DNA from: Allacma fusca
Lineage: Eukaryota > Arthropoda > Collembola > Symphypleona > Sminthuridae
Assembly: GCA_947179485.1 (NCBI GenBank)
Contig: OX359246.1
Coordinates: forward strand, 32,922,001-32,986,000
Direction: 5' to 3'
Length of the DNA stretch: 64,000 nt
A program made the position numbers and the translations under genes. This document shows, one piece after another, positions 49,595 to 62,869 of this stretch (positions within the stretch are counted from its first letter, which is position 1; the number at the start of each line of letters is the position of its first letter). Under the pieces are notes generated by a model. It had not been told where the DNA came from, did no database searches, and saw only the letters and a program-made list of their open reading frames with translations.

Positions 49595-51575
49595 GGAAGT
49601 AAGAGGGGGACAAAGATTTAAAATGGGAACTGCTCCAGATTAAAGTCTTATCTGAGGGAATAGATCATCACGACATCCTACCTTCCTATCTTTCACGGCA
49701 CTTCTTTTACTCATTGACTTCCAATATACAAGTAGATATTATTCAGATGAATTTTTTTTTTGTTATTATCTGTGTCTTCTTAGTTCCTCATTGAGCAGGG
49801 AGGATTTCAACGGAGGAGCCGATCATTGATTGACAGGTTTCAGGAATCAGTCATAATTTGTGAGTCGTTTAGGTATCTATATGGAGGGATAGGTACTTAC
49901 TATTGTCTGGGACATCTCTCAAATGTTGGAAATGATAGTGGGATATCCGACACTTTTTTGTTTTGTCTTCACTCAACATCATCTCAAATGATAAGAGAGA
50001 TAGGGATCTGCGTAGAGTGAGTTCTGACAATAGGAGCGTTGTTTGCATAGGACTAAATGACGATGATGACTCGACATGTCTTAATTGGTGGAGACCGATT
50101 TCTCTCTCGAAATACCATTATTATTGACAGGTTGCCTCGTGACAGTGGAACCTGCTCGTGAACTACATTTGTAGCTCAGTCAGTTGATCTGTTTTTCCAC
50201 TTTTCCAATCATTACTATTGACTTCCATTAATTTATTAAATGAATGGAATCAGGCTGAGTTCTTTGAGTAGCAATGAATTCTTTTTATATCCTTTATATG
50301 TATAATTATTTCAAATATTATTATGAATGTATTTGGAGGGGGACAAGTATTTGTTTGTGCGTAGGTAAGTAAAAAATATTACAGTTTTGACATATTTACG
50401 GTGTCAGTTCCCATTGGACTGTATTTAATCGGGTTTGAAAATATTCCATCTTAATTACTGCATGGTTGAGGTGCGTCAGAGGGGCTTTGAATTTTGTTAA
50501 GACCACACTGTGCTCGGTATTAATGCCTTTATAGTAAATACTGATGTCCTTGATTTAGCCCTTTTTATTATGTCAAATTATGTACACGTGATAAAAAATA
50601 GTTTGCCTTTTTAATTGAAACGTGTTAAAAATTTGGCAATAGATACATTTCATTGTCAATGTAATTGTATTGTAGAAAATGTTGACTGCAAATTGTCGAG
50701 CATTCTAATACTTCACGTTCGCGGAAGCAGCTCTGGGACAGTAATAGACATTTTATGAAAAAATTGAAAATAATAAGAAAAATGTGTATGCTCACTAGCG
50801 GCTTGAATGGGAAGTAATTAAAATGTAAAATGTATGAATGACATTTTGTAAGGATTCATTTTTGTGAGGGATAATTATTGGAAGCAAGGCTCGTGTAAAG
50901 AAATTGTATTACGTTTATTTTTGCATCATTTGCACAATTCTTACTGTAAAATCCATACTTTTTATGGGCATTCTTTGCCAGGGAATCTTCATCCGAGTCA
51001 AAGAAACTTGTCAGGTCCGAAGTGTAATAGTAATCAGGTACAAGACCTGGATATACCGATAGTCACTATGTTAAAAATAACCACACTTTTTTTCTACAGC
51101 AGTTGAGTCAACATCCAAAATTCGATTATTTACGAATTGCAATTTACGAGAAATTGTATACTTGCAAGATCACTATACACTATATGTATCTAACATAATA
51201 TATATTGGCGCACAAGCTGACAAATATCAGTCAGAAACAAATAGTAGATCCTATTTTTATAATATAACTATACGTCTTGTAAGTTGTGTAAAATGGGAGC
51301 TCTGTGGCATTGCGGACTCTCACAAATCATTTGCGTTACCTTGTCTTAAAATTAATAAGTCAAAAATCATTTATACATGTAATTATCTACAGTAAGTTAC
51401 TGTCGAAATATAAAAGATAAATGTAATCAAATGAGACAAAACTACGCTGATAATCACAGGTTACCCCAACACAGTTGAAGTAACAATAATCTTATACTGG
51501 ATCTATATACTTTTGTAGGTTATTCTTCCGTAACAAAAAAAATTGCTTACTAACAAAAAAAAATATTTATCAAAT
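49595..51575. other. Intergenic region
   Basis: AT-rich, no conserved open frame, RNA gene or repeat recognised. Confidence 0.45.
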
Positions 51576-54500
51576 TCACGCATCCCCTCGGACTTTCTGC
51601 GAGAAATTCGAGAATAGATCGAAAAATTGACGAGTATAACTCCTGACGGGTGGTAACGCCTTCCATTGCTCGTATAATTCGGGTGTCTTGGGTCCCCATT
51701 CGGATGTTGGCTTCCAGGATTCCTTGATTTTCTGGAATTTCAAATGATTTTTTACTTTCCTGTGTGTGAATTTCCGTTTTTTCTAGATAACTTAAAATTA
51801 AAACATTTTATGTAAAATAACACTTTTTTTTACCCCAGCCACAGTATCAGATTTCCTTGTAGAAATAGCATGAAGAGCGCAAAGTGGGAGGAGCAGGACT
51901 GCAATGGAGGATAGAATCCAACCGCAAACTGTAACACGAAATATCAATGATAAAGTTATAAAACATTTTAAATTCTAAAAAAGATACTCAAATTAAAAAA
52001 TAATTACATGGCATTGAAATAAAATCAAATTTTGTAGCACTTACTGATGGCAGAGCTGGGGAAGAAATTTCCTCCATGCTTCAATGGCTCAATGGTGGCT
52101 AAAGTGTACATTAAAATAAGTGAAAGACCCACAGGGACAATGAATCCCCAGCAAATTTTCCAGTACAGTCCGATCTTTCTCTCCAACATGAACTCAATGT
52201 CCCGGATGATATTGCTCAGACCATAGACCCAGGCAATCCCAATGACTTCAATCACTGCCATCACATAGATCACAAAACCCGCACCAAAGTAATCCACCAG
52301 TTCAAGCAAAAATTGTCCACCCTGAAATTAGAGAGTAATTATTTCAAGGAAAAATCTCTTTTAATTAAAATCCAAAATAAAAATTGATATAGATTTTCAG
52401 AGTCACTTCGGCCCTAAAAAAACGTTTTGCTATATGGCTATTAGTGCTTATGACTTACAGGGGTCACGTAAATCAAGCCCGAGGCGAAACCAACCACACA
52501 AACGAGAGCCGTGATCGAGGGCTTGGTAATGTTAGGGAACTGGTCGTGAATGATGGTAATGATCCCTCCGGTAAGTGAAGTGGCGCTCCCTACCCCCAAA
52601 GTGAACAACATGAGGAAGAAGAGGACAGCGAATAACTGGAAGATTAAAGGACAAAATTAATTTAATAAAATCATTCTCTACAATAATTATCACCAATATT
52701 TTGTCCAGCCCACAATTTATACAAAAACCAATAATTCCCAGGGATATTTAAAATATAGAAAAATTTACCTGAGGAACAAACTGAAATGTGGAGATAGCAG
52801 CCGGGTACGCTACAAAAGCCAGGGAAGCACCCCCATCTGTTAATTTATCAATTGGGGTGTTGAGCACATGGGACAAATTCCCAAGGATGGCGAAGATTGT
52901 GAAGCCGGCGAGTAAGCTAGTGAAAGTGTCCATCAAACTAACGATAATAGCATCTCTGTACACATTATGTCGGAAGGGATTGTAACTGGCGAACCTGTCA
53001 ATCAAATCAAATCGAGCCAATGATTAGATTTTTTTTATCCTTTAAATAAAAGTATTTCCTCCTTTTTTGCAAACCATAAATCCCTCAGAACAAAATAAAT
53101 TGGATAGTTTGTCTCAGGAATTAACTCACATGATAATTGGGCCGAATCCAGTGGACAATGAGAAAAAGCACTGAGCAACTGCTGCGTACCAAACCTAGGG
53201 AAATTGACCAAATGAGTTGTTAATGAATGGGAAGGATCAGAATGGAGGTCATTGTTCATTTAAATATATGCCAATTCCCATTCAAGTATCTATCTCTATT
53301 TGCACACAACCACATCCTTTCGCACCCTTATCAATATTCAACATGTATACCTGAATGTGCATATGCAAACAAAAGATAGCTTCAATATACAAGAATTCAC
53401 GTGAGCAATGAGACAAGTCAAACACAATCATCAATACAATAGAGTTCCTGTATCCTCACCTTAGGATCCAAAATCTTTCCCCACTGAGGCTTAATAAAGA
53501 AATAGATGCCATTAAATGCCCCCTCCAGAGTAAGTCCACGGATCAGAAGGATTACCAGAACCACGTAAGGGAACAGAGCTGTGAAGTAAGCGACTTTCCC
53601 GGCGCTGCATCATAAGAATTGAATGTAAGCAATTTGGAAATGACAACTTTAACATATAAAGTCAAATGCATTGTTTAGAGCTATTTCCCAAATTTTAAAA
53701 CTGATGTCTACAAATCAAATCTTACCTTTTGACACCTTTGACTAGAGAACCGAAAATGATGAGCCAAGAGGCCAGAAGACAGAGCGTGAGTCTCCATTCG
53801 GGAAGACCAATTCCACTATCAATGTCCGGGATCTCCTGAAGGACATCTCGTCTATAAATGAAATATTACATTTACAATTTTTGGGCTGGTTTATTTTTGA
53901 GACAGCAAAAGCAATTTTATTACAAATTGTGTCCTATAGATCTTACCTGTAGTACAATCTTGACACGCTCTCTTCAGTAGCATTAGATCCAGGAGTGGCG
54001 CCAGCAACGAAGGCAGTGTTATTGACACAGGTCACATTCTCCCACTCGGGATTGCAAGTGGCCCAGGGTAAGTCCGTTTGGAAGGAGACACAGAAGTAAA
54101 ATACTGTGATGGCCATGAGGACACAGTAGTAGGAAACGACGCAAAATGTTCTGGGAAAATAATCATACAATAATAAATCCTCAGCATGTATACGTATCGT
54201 AGTTAAAGACGTGTAATTAAATTAGGGGCACTCTGATAAAACTGATAAAAATCTATTTAAACCACTCAGTGGACACTTACCCATAAGCAGATCCATAACC
54301 GACTCCTTTAAATATAGGGGACATTTTCCAAACTTTCACTTGTCCAAAGGAAGAGAACTGACCAATGGCAAGTTCAAGGAAGTACATGGGCTTCCCAATG
54401 AAGAACAAAACGATCAAATATGGGATGAGGAAAGCTCCTAAAAATTACAAATGGATCATCGTACTTTGATAATATCAGGACTAGCATTAAGTACTAAATG

Positions 54501-57090
54501 AATTAACCTTAAATGAAGTAATAAATTTCACCCGAATAAAATTAATCCCAAAATTACCTCCTCCATTTTTGTAGGCAGTGAAAGGGAACCTCCAAACATT
54601 TCCCAGACCTACTGACATGGCAATACAAGAGAACAGAAACTCAATGGGCTTGTCCCACTGCTCTCGGCCTCCTTCCTCCTGTCCTTCAGCCCTCTGTAAA
54701 AAAAATGTCACGACAATGATAATAAAAATATTTCTTAAAAAAATAACAGGAACAACTTCAAAGTCACTCTCGTATTGTCACAAGGTTTACTATCTACAAC
54801 AGTCAGTAGCTTCACTCAGTGGAGCTCAAGTCAGAGAAAGTGTACTGTACAAACTTTACATTTAAGTAAAAGATTTGAAGAAAAAATACGATTGTATCAC
54901 AATACCCCTTTTTCCGTATCATTATTCACACTGGACTTGCTATCCGCGTTTATTAAGGCATTGGTGGAACTAAATGGATTTTGGAACTTCATTTCAGCCC
55001 AGATATATGAGCATACACTTATTTGTTTCAGGACAATATTTGAGGATATATTTCTTGATTATTTTTTTTAACAGCTGTATTTTTGATATAATTTGATGGT
55101 AATTTCTATTCCCGTACTAAACTAAATACTTGGAAGGAATTTCTTGAGTCTTGAACTCTCAGTGTGTACAATTGAGCTAACTCTCAATTTATTTTTCGTA
55201 CTAAATTGATTTGCTGTCTATCACTTGGAATATATAAAGGAACTGAAATCTATGAATGGCTCAATGCTTTGTGGTCATCGATCTAACTACATCCACGATA
55301 CATTTCTGGTACGATATACCTTTTCCCCATGTGGAGAAATGAGACAAGCAAATTCAACAAGTCATTTTACACATAGCTATAATACTACGTACATATGTCA
55401 AATTTGTAGTAACTGCAAGGAATCCTTGTAAAATACATACATTGCTTTAGTTTAGGTAACATTACCCAAGTAAATGTATTACACAAAACCCGAAGTACTA
55501 TTATAGACTCAATGCAAATTGACTATGAGCAATTGCTTATTTTGCGGTTGTCTGGATTCCTATCTCTATTTGTATATTAACTTAACACGGAAAAATAAAC
55601 AAAAAATGTAAACATGAGATCCTACATACATACATCAGTATTTAAGCGTGAAATACCAACTAACCCTACAGCGACCTGAAAAGACCGGCTACACCTCCCC
55701 GGACACAAGTTCCGAATGAATCACAGAATTTCACAGGAATTTGTAAATGGATGATTTTAAATATGCCATATCTACAGAGATACAGTCGTAAAAAATTTAT
55801 CTTAATGTCAATGATATTCATTGCAAGATCCAGAGCATTAACGTTTCAAACATTTAATATCGACGTTTCTCTTTCGTTTCTGACATAAATCTAACTCCTC
55901 ATTGATTCTCCGTTCAAATAGGGATTTCCTACTCAAAATACAATTCTACAAAGTCAAAGAAATGAGGAAGTTGTATTGATATGTACTTGCAGTAGCCCGA
56001 GCGGAAGTATATGCATATATCAACACGAAAAGTTATTACATACGCTATATATACACGTCAGAATTACACACATGAATATTAAGGAGAGGAAGTTCATGGT
56101 AATGTGTTTCAAAATCCCTATAGGGATCGTTCATATCTCTTGTACGTCTTTTATCACATGTAGCTATCCCGTCCGTAACTATTTAGATGAGCTCCCACTC
56201 AAGTCCCCTCCGTCCCATATCGTATTTGTAGCTCATAAATAACGTCCCTATCCGTTTCTTGTCCCTCACGTATCCCATATCTTTCTGTACTACACAAAAT
56301 GCATGAATGACCCCCAAGTTTGTACACGCACTAACAGCCGGTCGAAGCTACATTTTGAAATAAAAAGGAAACATCGTTTAGACTTAACTGGTGTCGTCTC
56401 GCGTAGTCTTTTCTAACTAAGTAATAAGTATTATTTGTATCCGTTTGCGTCCGTCTTATGTCATTGGATCAGCCCGTCCCGTCCGTCTGTATCCACTATT
56501 CTTGAATGAATTTTCCGTCCCCTCCTACTCATCTCGTTTTGATACACATTAGTTCATGGGACAGAGGGCAGAGACGTACTGAGGCTCTCAAGGAGAGGAG
56601 CCAAGGAATTGAACGAGTGTGAGTAAACTCAAGACAAGCTTCGCTAGGTTTACACACAGGATGTTGACACGTATGAAAATTATTTTTTAAGTCTCTGCGA
56701 TTGGAGGTTAGCTTGATCTTATTTTTGGTCTGAGCTGTTGTTCTAGTGAAGCTCATCTTCACACAGAAATAATGTGGTCATTTTTTAAAAGGGGGAAAAT
56801 TAGATCATTTTGCTGTCGTTGCATTCGTCCTTCGTTAATTTCCCCAATTTGGCGTCAAGTCTCTCCAACAGGATGTACGTAACTTTCTCCGTGGTCCCAC
56901 AAATGATTATTTACATTCTCCGGAATAAAGTCGGCGCTTAATCGTTTGTACAGGGGTTTGATGAATTGAGGGGAACATTGAGTATTACACTTACCGTGGA
57001 AGCCAGCTTTCCATTATTGATAGAGACAATCTGCTTACTGTACTTGGGATTTTCTCCACATACGAAGCTCGTGTTGTACTGGCCATTTTC
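51576..57090 (-). CDS. SLC6-family Na+/Cl- coupled transporter, nutrient amino acid type (5' end not resolved)
   Basis: Twelve exons: 57090-56995, 54693-54558, 54437-54281, 54150-53947, 53851-53726, 53604-53460, 53194-53130, 52994-52769, 52635-52459, 52321-52045, 51928-51834, 51731-51576. All phases agree; 619 residues from the first listed exon, near the usual 600-650. The first listed exon is open but has no ATG in frame, so a start exon lies upstream. TM1 carries [12 protein letters not shown] followed by NGGGAFLIPY, the core of the Na+ and substrate sites. A Gly stands where monoamine carriers have Asp, pointing to amino acid substrates. The second outside loop has two Cys and NVT, NNT and NAT glycosylation sites. 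A plasma-membrane carrier that moves amino acids in with Na+. Substrate is inferred, not shown. Confidence 0.9.
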
Positions 57091-57379
57091 CTGGAAAATG
57101 AGTAATTAGAACCATCAAATTTTTTTTATAGGTAGATATAATAGTTTCACACAAGAATAAAAATCCACAGCGATCCATACGATCACACAAGAGCATCTAG
57201 TATCGTAATTTCAGAGAATCTCAGATCAGTACAATTCCTAATGTGTGACCTTAGCACTTTTTGTAGTATCCCACTTTTTAATTAACATTTCTAATAGCAA
57301 ATAAAAAGTTAACTTTTAAGCTCAATTTACTAACTTAAAGCTCTAGTATTGGATGAGTAATAGGCTAAACGCAACAAAC

Positions 57380-57778
57380 CAGGGTTGGCAAAAAACCGGC
57401 TTTTATCAATACAGGCCAAGCCAGTGGCAAGAAATGGTAACAACCGGTTTTTATTGGACAGTGGACTTATTTGGATAGTATTAATTATGACCATTTTATA
57501 CCAACCTATACAACAGGTCCGGGCCGGTTAGAACCAGATTTTAACCAATAATAACCAGGCCATTTCTGACCATTTGGCAACCCTGTGTTCATGCATGCGC
57601 AATATTAGCCAAGCCGGTGGTACGTTTTGGTTAAAACCGGTTTTTATTGAATAGTGGATTTATTTGGATAATATTAATTACGACCATTTTATACCAACCA
57701 AAGCAATTGGACCAAGCCGGTAAGAACCGGATTTTAACCAATAACGGCCAGGCCATTTCTTGCCACTTGCCAACCCTG
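57380..57778. mobile_element. hAT-type MITE with 8-bp target duplication
   Basis: A 399-bp element with ends CAGGGTTGGCAA and TTGCCAACCCTG, flanked on both sides by CAACAAAC (57372-57379 and 57779-57786). The size, CAGGG ends and 8-bp duplication fit a hAT MITE. Inside are two diverged direct copies of about 185 bp (about 57410-57590 and 57605-57775), each with ACCGGTTTTTATTG near its start and AACCAATAA near its end, so it folds on itself in several ways. It lies upstream of the SLC6 gene and may be in the intron before its missing first exon. Confidence 0.88.
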
Positions 57779-57786
57779 CAACAAAC

Positions 57787-58690
57787 ATATGTTCCTGGGA
57801 ACTTAGGTGCATTTGTTATGATAGGTTTTGTCTAGTGTGTTTTAGATAGAAAGTCACTGGTTCTTTAAAATTTAGTTTTTAAATTAATTTATTTTCTGTT
57901 ACATCAGATAAGAGTATTGTAAGTGACAGGGTCCCATGCGTGAGGCTCATGGTTTTGTTAGGGGAATTGTTAGATACATGGGATGGGGCAATGCGGGACA
58001 GTATTGAAAGCAAGTCCCATCTCTTCCTTATCACTTATTGTTAGGGGTTTATCTCACGGGGAGATATAATAACGGAAATTATATAACATAGATATCATGT
58101 AGATAAAGGATCTTATTTTGTCTACCTTGCACAATACATATCCCTTGCATAATCAAACATGACAAAATAAGCTAGAGATAGACAGTGGCACACAAAAGCA
58201 ACTTCATTTCCTTACAGCCCATTGATAACAGAGAGAAAACAAGAAATTATCATAGCAAGGCCAGATCAGTAACCAATATACAATAGAATGAGTGAGTTTA
58301 GTCATATTCAGCGTTGCGCTTCAAAAGTATGTGTTCAGTTCGAATTTTCTAAAAAGCATTAGGGAAGCATTAGTTTACTGAGCTCACAAGGCAAATTAAA
58401 TAAACAAAATCGTTCCAAATTTTAACACATGAGTACATAATTTTTTTTCAACAATAGAGCTTAGTTATTGGGTGAAAAAGTGTAATACTGCTTGCCGAGC
58501 GCAGCCTAAATAGATTTAGCTTTAAAAGGACCAGACCATTTATATACATAACTGCATGCCCGTAATGTATCAACGAAAAGGTAACCTTGATTTACAAACA
58601 TTTGTCCAAATAAGTATACAATAGCTAATATGGGAAAATACAAATTGATAATCATACACCATGTACTCTCATTTAAATAACGGTGCATAC
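57787..58690. other. Intergenic or 5' intronic region
   Basis: AT-rich sequence between the MITE and the LINE remnant. Nothing recognised. Confidence 0.4.
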
Positions 58691-59975
58691 TTAAAACTGC
58701 CCCATTGTTTCGGACACTTGCTTCAGCACATAGTGGCAGTGCTCTCTGAAGCTGAGCTTATCATCAATATTCATACCTAGATACCTAAATGGCCACCCTG
58801 GAGTTAACAGATCATTGCTTACATATAGTTTACAGTCCGTTTCAATGTCGCATCTAGATTAATTATATATAACATACATTGTCTTTGCAGCATTTATAGT
58901 CAAAGAGTTGTCATGCATTTACATTTATACCTGGTCCAACCAACCTTGCATGTTAGTACAAATTTGAGTTAAGCAAGAATCATACAAAAGCATTACCAAA
59001 TCATCAGCATATGCTACATAATCGGTTGTCAAAACGCTTCTGATATCTAAGAAAATATTGAATAAAAATGGCCCCAGTATAGAACCCTGTGGGACAGCTT
59101 TCAAGTCAGTATACTCTTGTCAGAGTTTCCCGTTAATAAATATTTTAAATTTCCTATTACTTAGGTAATCACATGGGATTGGTGTGACTGTTGCTGTCTT
59201 GAAAGGTGTAGGTATAGTGCATGCTAATAGTATCAATTTTAGCAGTAATACCACATGGTCACAATAGAGGCTCTACAGAAAATATCCCGATTGATTAAAT
59301 CGTAGTTATTGTTACCTTTACTTTTCAGGATACTAACAGCAGACCATTGTTCATCAGGAGATGTTGGAGCGCATTGAACATTACTATGTAGAATACTCTT
59401 GAACTATAGGATATCGTCGTTTGAATAATTACATGGAACCGTAAATGAGGTCGCAAGTGTGCCACAAATTTCTGTAAAGGAACTAATAATATTAATACCT
59501 AAGTCCAGTTTGTCTATATGGGTACAACCTTTCCTTTCAGTACCCATAATATCATCACGAATGCGCCAAACTCCATTGCTGAGGTGTTTTTACTCATTTG
59601 TGTACTGAAATATTTCCTTTTGCTGCATAAATTTCATATTTAACTTTAAACCGGAGGTGTTTATATTATTCCACATAGATGTATTTTTGTTATAACATGG
59701 ATGTTTCTTAGACTTATCTCTTTGTTTTATGAGCAGCCTTATATCCTTATTTATCCACGATTTTGTATTGAACTTTACATGCTTCTTTCTTAAAGTCGCA
59801 AATTCGTCTAACAATACCCGTACGGTGGACACAATTACATTGTACTTAAAATAAATATCATATTTATCACCAACAAGAAAAGTCCAGTCAATTATACATA
59901 TTTCAGTATTGAAGGCAGTCCAGTCCATGCCATTGAGATCCCTTGAGATAATCTCCTTAACATGTGTAGCTGTAC
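58691..59975 (-). pseudogene. LINE retroelement, reverse transcriptase part (degraded)
   Basis: Read on the minus strand, pieces of a non-LTR reverse transcriptase appear in order: SWINKDIRLLIKQRDKSKK (linker after the endonuclease) at about 59740-59770, VPQGSILGPFLFNIFLD near 59080, the catalytic YADDLVML near 59000, and the thumb motif FRYLGMNIDDKLSFREHCHY near 58750. The frame shifts and breaks several times between them, so it is dead. The style fits CR1/jockey-like elements, but the clade is uncertain. The matching endonuclease part is at 61012-61890. Confidence 0.8.
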
Positions 59976-59984
59976 CTATGAAAG

Positions 59985-61010
59985 CAAAAGCATCTTCCCT
60001 TCAATACGAAAACCAGGAGCTGAAGACGAAAGTGGAGATTGTAGACTTTAAAATAAACCGCCTCTGCAGAAGGAACAACCTCATCTTTTATGGCCTGCCG
60101 GAAAAGGACACGGAAACGAGAGCTGGACTTCATGAAAACCTGAACAAGTTCATACGGGAATCCATGGAATTCGGTGCGGTACCCGTCGATGATGCATATA
60201 GGATGACAACAGGCAAGTCAGATGAACCAAGGGCAGTAAAGGTTACTTTTATAACTTTTATGAGTCACCATGTACGTGAAACAGTCCTCGCAAAACAATG
60301 TATATTGAACAGAAAAAACATCTCCGTATTCATCTCGCCTGACCTAAACAAGGTCGACGCAAAAAAGGCAAAACGAACTCGAAAATTACATGAGACAACA
60401 ACAGGGAGACCAACAGGGGAGTCAACTGGGCATTCATCACTGGGCTCATGGAATTGATCAACCCTCCCCCCAATTACATGAAAATAGAAACGTTCAGATC
60501 ACCCTACATTACCAACCCAGTATCGGTAACGAAATCAAGATCTTTGCAATCTAAACTGTAATGGAAAACTGTAATTTAATGTACTGAGCTAATCTGTTCA
60601 GAGGGTAAGTGACCCGCCGCGGAAAGTTTATTCCTGAGTCCATTATTGTAAAAACTATCGCGTATATGTAAACCCTTTCAATATTTTAACCTTGTGATCG
60701 CTTTTATAAGTTATCTTTTCTTAAGTTATCTCATTTTATCTACTGCTTAACAAAACCCTGACATCTCTTGTAACTAAAATGAGTATCACGAATTAATCCT
60801 TGTATCTAGTTTTAAGATGTTTCTTACAGACAATTCATAACAATAAATACTCACTGATGATTTTTTTAGTAATATCTTTAATATTTTACTCAATCATGCA
60901 CACTTACTTGTTTTAAAAACAACTCCCATTTGACATTTTATGCAGTTTTGATTTTAATATCAGCTCTTTAGAAGAGTCCTTCATGATATGAGCTATATGT
61001 ATCTCAAAAA
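59985..61010 (+). pseudogene. LINE ORF1 fragment (nucleic-acid-binding protein), opposite orientation
   Basis: From about 59998 to 60457 an open frame encodes a LINE ORF1-type protein. A short coiled coil (QYENQELKTKVEIVDFKINR) leads into RRNNLIFYGLPE, the start of the RRM-like domain, and ends with VDAKKAKRTRKL. The upstream ATG at 59909 belongs to chance sequence. The 3' part to about 61010 has no frame. It sits between the reverse transcriptase and endonuclease pieces of a minus-strand LINE, so it probably inserted into that element. Confidence 0.65.
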
Positions 61011-61011
61011 G

Positions 61012-61890
61012 TTATGGATGACATGGGCGGCGCCCGCGAAGAATCCCGGTAACATCGGTATTAAAGTCTATGCATAGTACCGTAGGTACATACACATGGT
61101 CAATGAGTGATCTAGAGATACGTTTACCACCTATAAATCTGGTTTGAACATTAATAAAGTGCTTGAAGCCATACAAACCTCGCGATGATATCAGTTTAGT
61201 TGTATCCAGACTAGGGTTGGACAAATCAATATAAATATCACCCGTCATAATGCAAGGACGTTTAAGCGTAGAAATCTTATCAAACACATTTAATAAACGG
61301 GAGAAACGTTTCAATGGCGCTGGACGAAGATCTGTATATGACTAATAATACAATCGACTGATATTCCGTCGGGACAAGTTTTCAGGTAATACGTTCAACG
61401 CCAGAGTTAAAGTTTTCAAGACTAAAATCAATCACTTTATACCTGACCCTTGTATGTACATATAATGACCAATAACGCCACCCTTCTTTCCATTGCATCT
61501 ATGCGTCACTATAGTATTACATCCTTGTATGTTATATAAATTAAAGCTTGTGTCAACATCAAAACATGTCTCAACACACGCAGCAGTATCAACGGTTCTC
61601 TTACACAGTATATCTTTCAGCTCATCAATTTTATGCGTCGTGTAATTATTGGTATTAAGAAAGCGCATATGTATAAGTTTACGTGCTAAATCGTGTACCT
61701 TATGTGGTCACTGGTCACGGGAACATCAACAGAAGTATCATTCACGCTATTAGCACTAATGTTACTTTCAGCACAATAAACACTAACATTATTGTCATAC
61801 AAGCAAGATTTACACAGCCATAGAAAAATGTTAAATGATCTATAGATAGCATTGCTGATATCTGCACATTTCTTATGACACATCATCACA
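61012..61890 (-). pseudogene. LINE retroelement, endonuclease part and upstream zinc-finger-like segment (degraded)
   Basis: On the minus strand 61668-61432 reads like the start of an apurinic-type endonuclease (KIDELKDILCKRT, ETCFD, GGVIGHYMY). The segment 61314-61012 holds the later motifs TGDIYIDL and RISRSLIDHVYV. Upstream, 61889-61686 has CHKKCADISNAIYRSF then WLCKSC, a PHD-like zinc finger as found at the end of ORF1 in some CR1-type elements. Breaks between the segments show it is not functional. Confidence 0.75.
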
Positions 61891-62869
61891 TTTGCTACAT
61901 GTAAGGCAAATCACAATTTTCTTAGTTTTTAAATTGCAGATGGAACAGATATTTGATACAGTACACATCATTGTCTATATTATAGATGCGTTAAAAAACA
62001 GTGACAAGCAGAAAAACGTTTCCAGGTAATTACAAGCAAGGGCGAACAAAGTGCCAGAAAATTAGTGATGTTGTCAAAGGTAGGCTTATAACAAGCCGTG
62101 AAATAATGGCGTCATTAACCCAACCGCCTTTAGGGCGCATGTACAAATCACGTGATAACGTAAAAATGGTTTTTTTCAATGGGTGGGTGGGGTGACAATC
62201 TAACGTTGACTGGTTTTAAGGGTGGGAGGGTCTTGAAAATATTACAAGAGTTTAAGGGTGGGGGCCAGCAGAGGAAACGTTACGTTGAAAGGGTAGGGGG
62301 TTGTGAAATTTCTTACCACATACGTGGGTGCCTCCAAGTGTGCTTACGCTGCAGGAGGTTGAGTTCGAAATAATTTTCAACAACAAACATGATTTTAAAT
62401 GGTGTATATTTACATTCAGTAGGTTTGTGTGTAGATTTTTGACGTTGTTTGTAATCACGTTTTTATACTTGCAAAACTGACTTGCAGAAGCATTATCCTT
62501 TATTAATATTAATTAGTGTACACTTATATATATATATAAGTATATAATATACATATACAATATATATATAATATATATATTGTGAATCACGTTGTAATTC
62601 ACTATAGCTACGCTACTTATTTTATTGTTGAATTATAGCTATACTTGTTTATTTATGGTTAAATTATTATTGTCATTACAAAATGAAATGATTGGTACAA
62701 TAATTTTATGGTAAGATGCTTCAGAGTAGAAAAAGACACTCTTACGAAACGCCGCCGAAAAAACATCCCGCGTTATCTTTCTCTGACTTTTCTCCATTTT
62801 CACCCTTTGAGGTTTTCTCCGATTCACAAGATTAATTATAATTATAAACCTTACCTTTGTTTAGGCCCC
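61891..62869. other. Spacer between retroelement remnants, with a TA microsatellite
   Basis: Contains short TATATA arrays at about 62526-62580, partly palindromic. No gene found. Confidence 0.5.
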
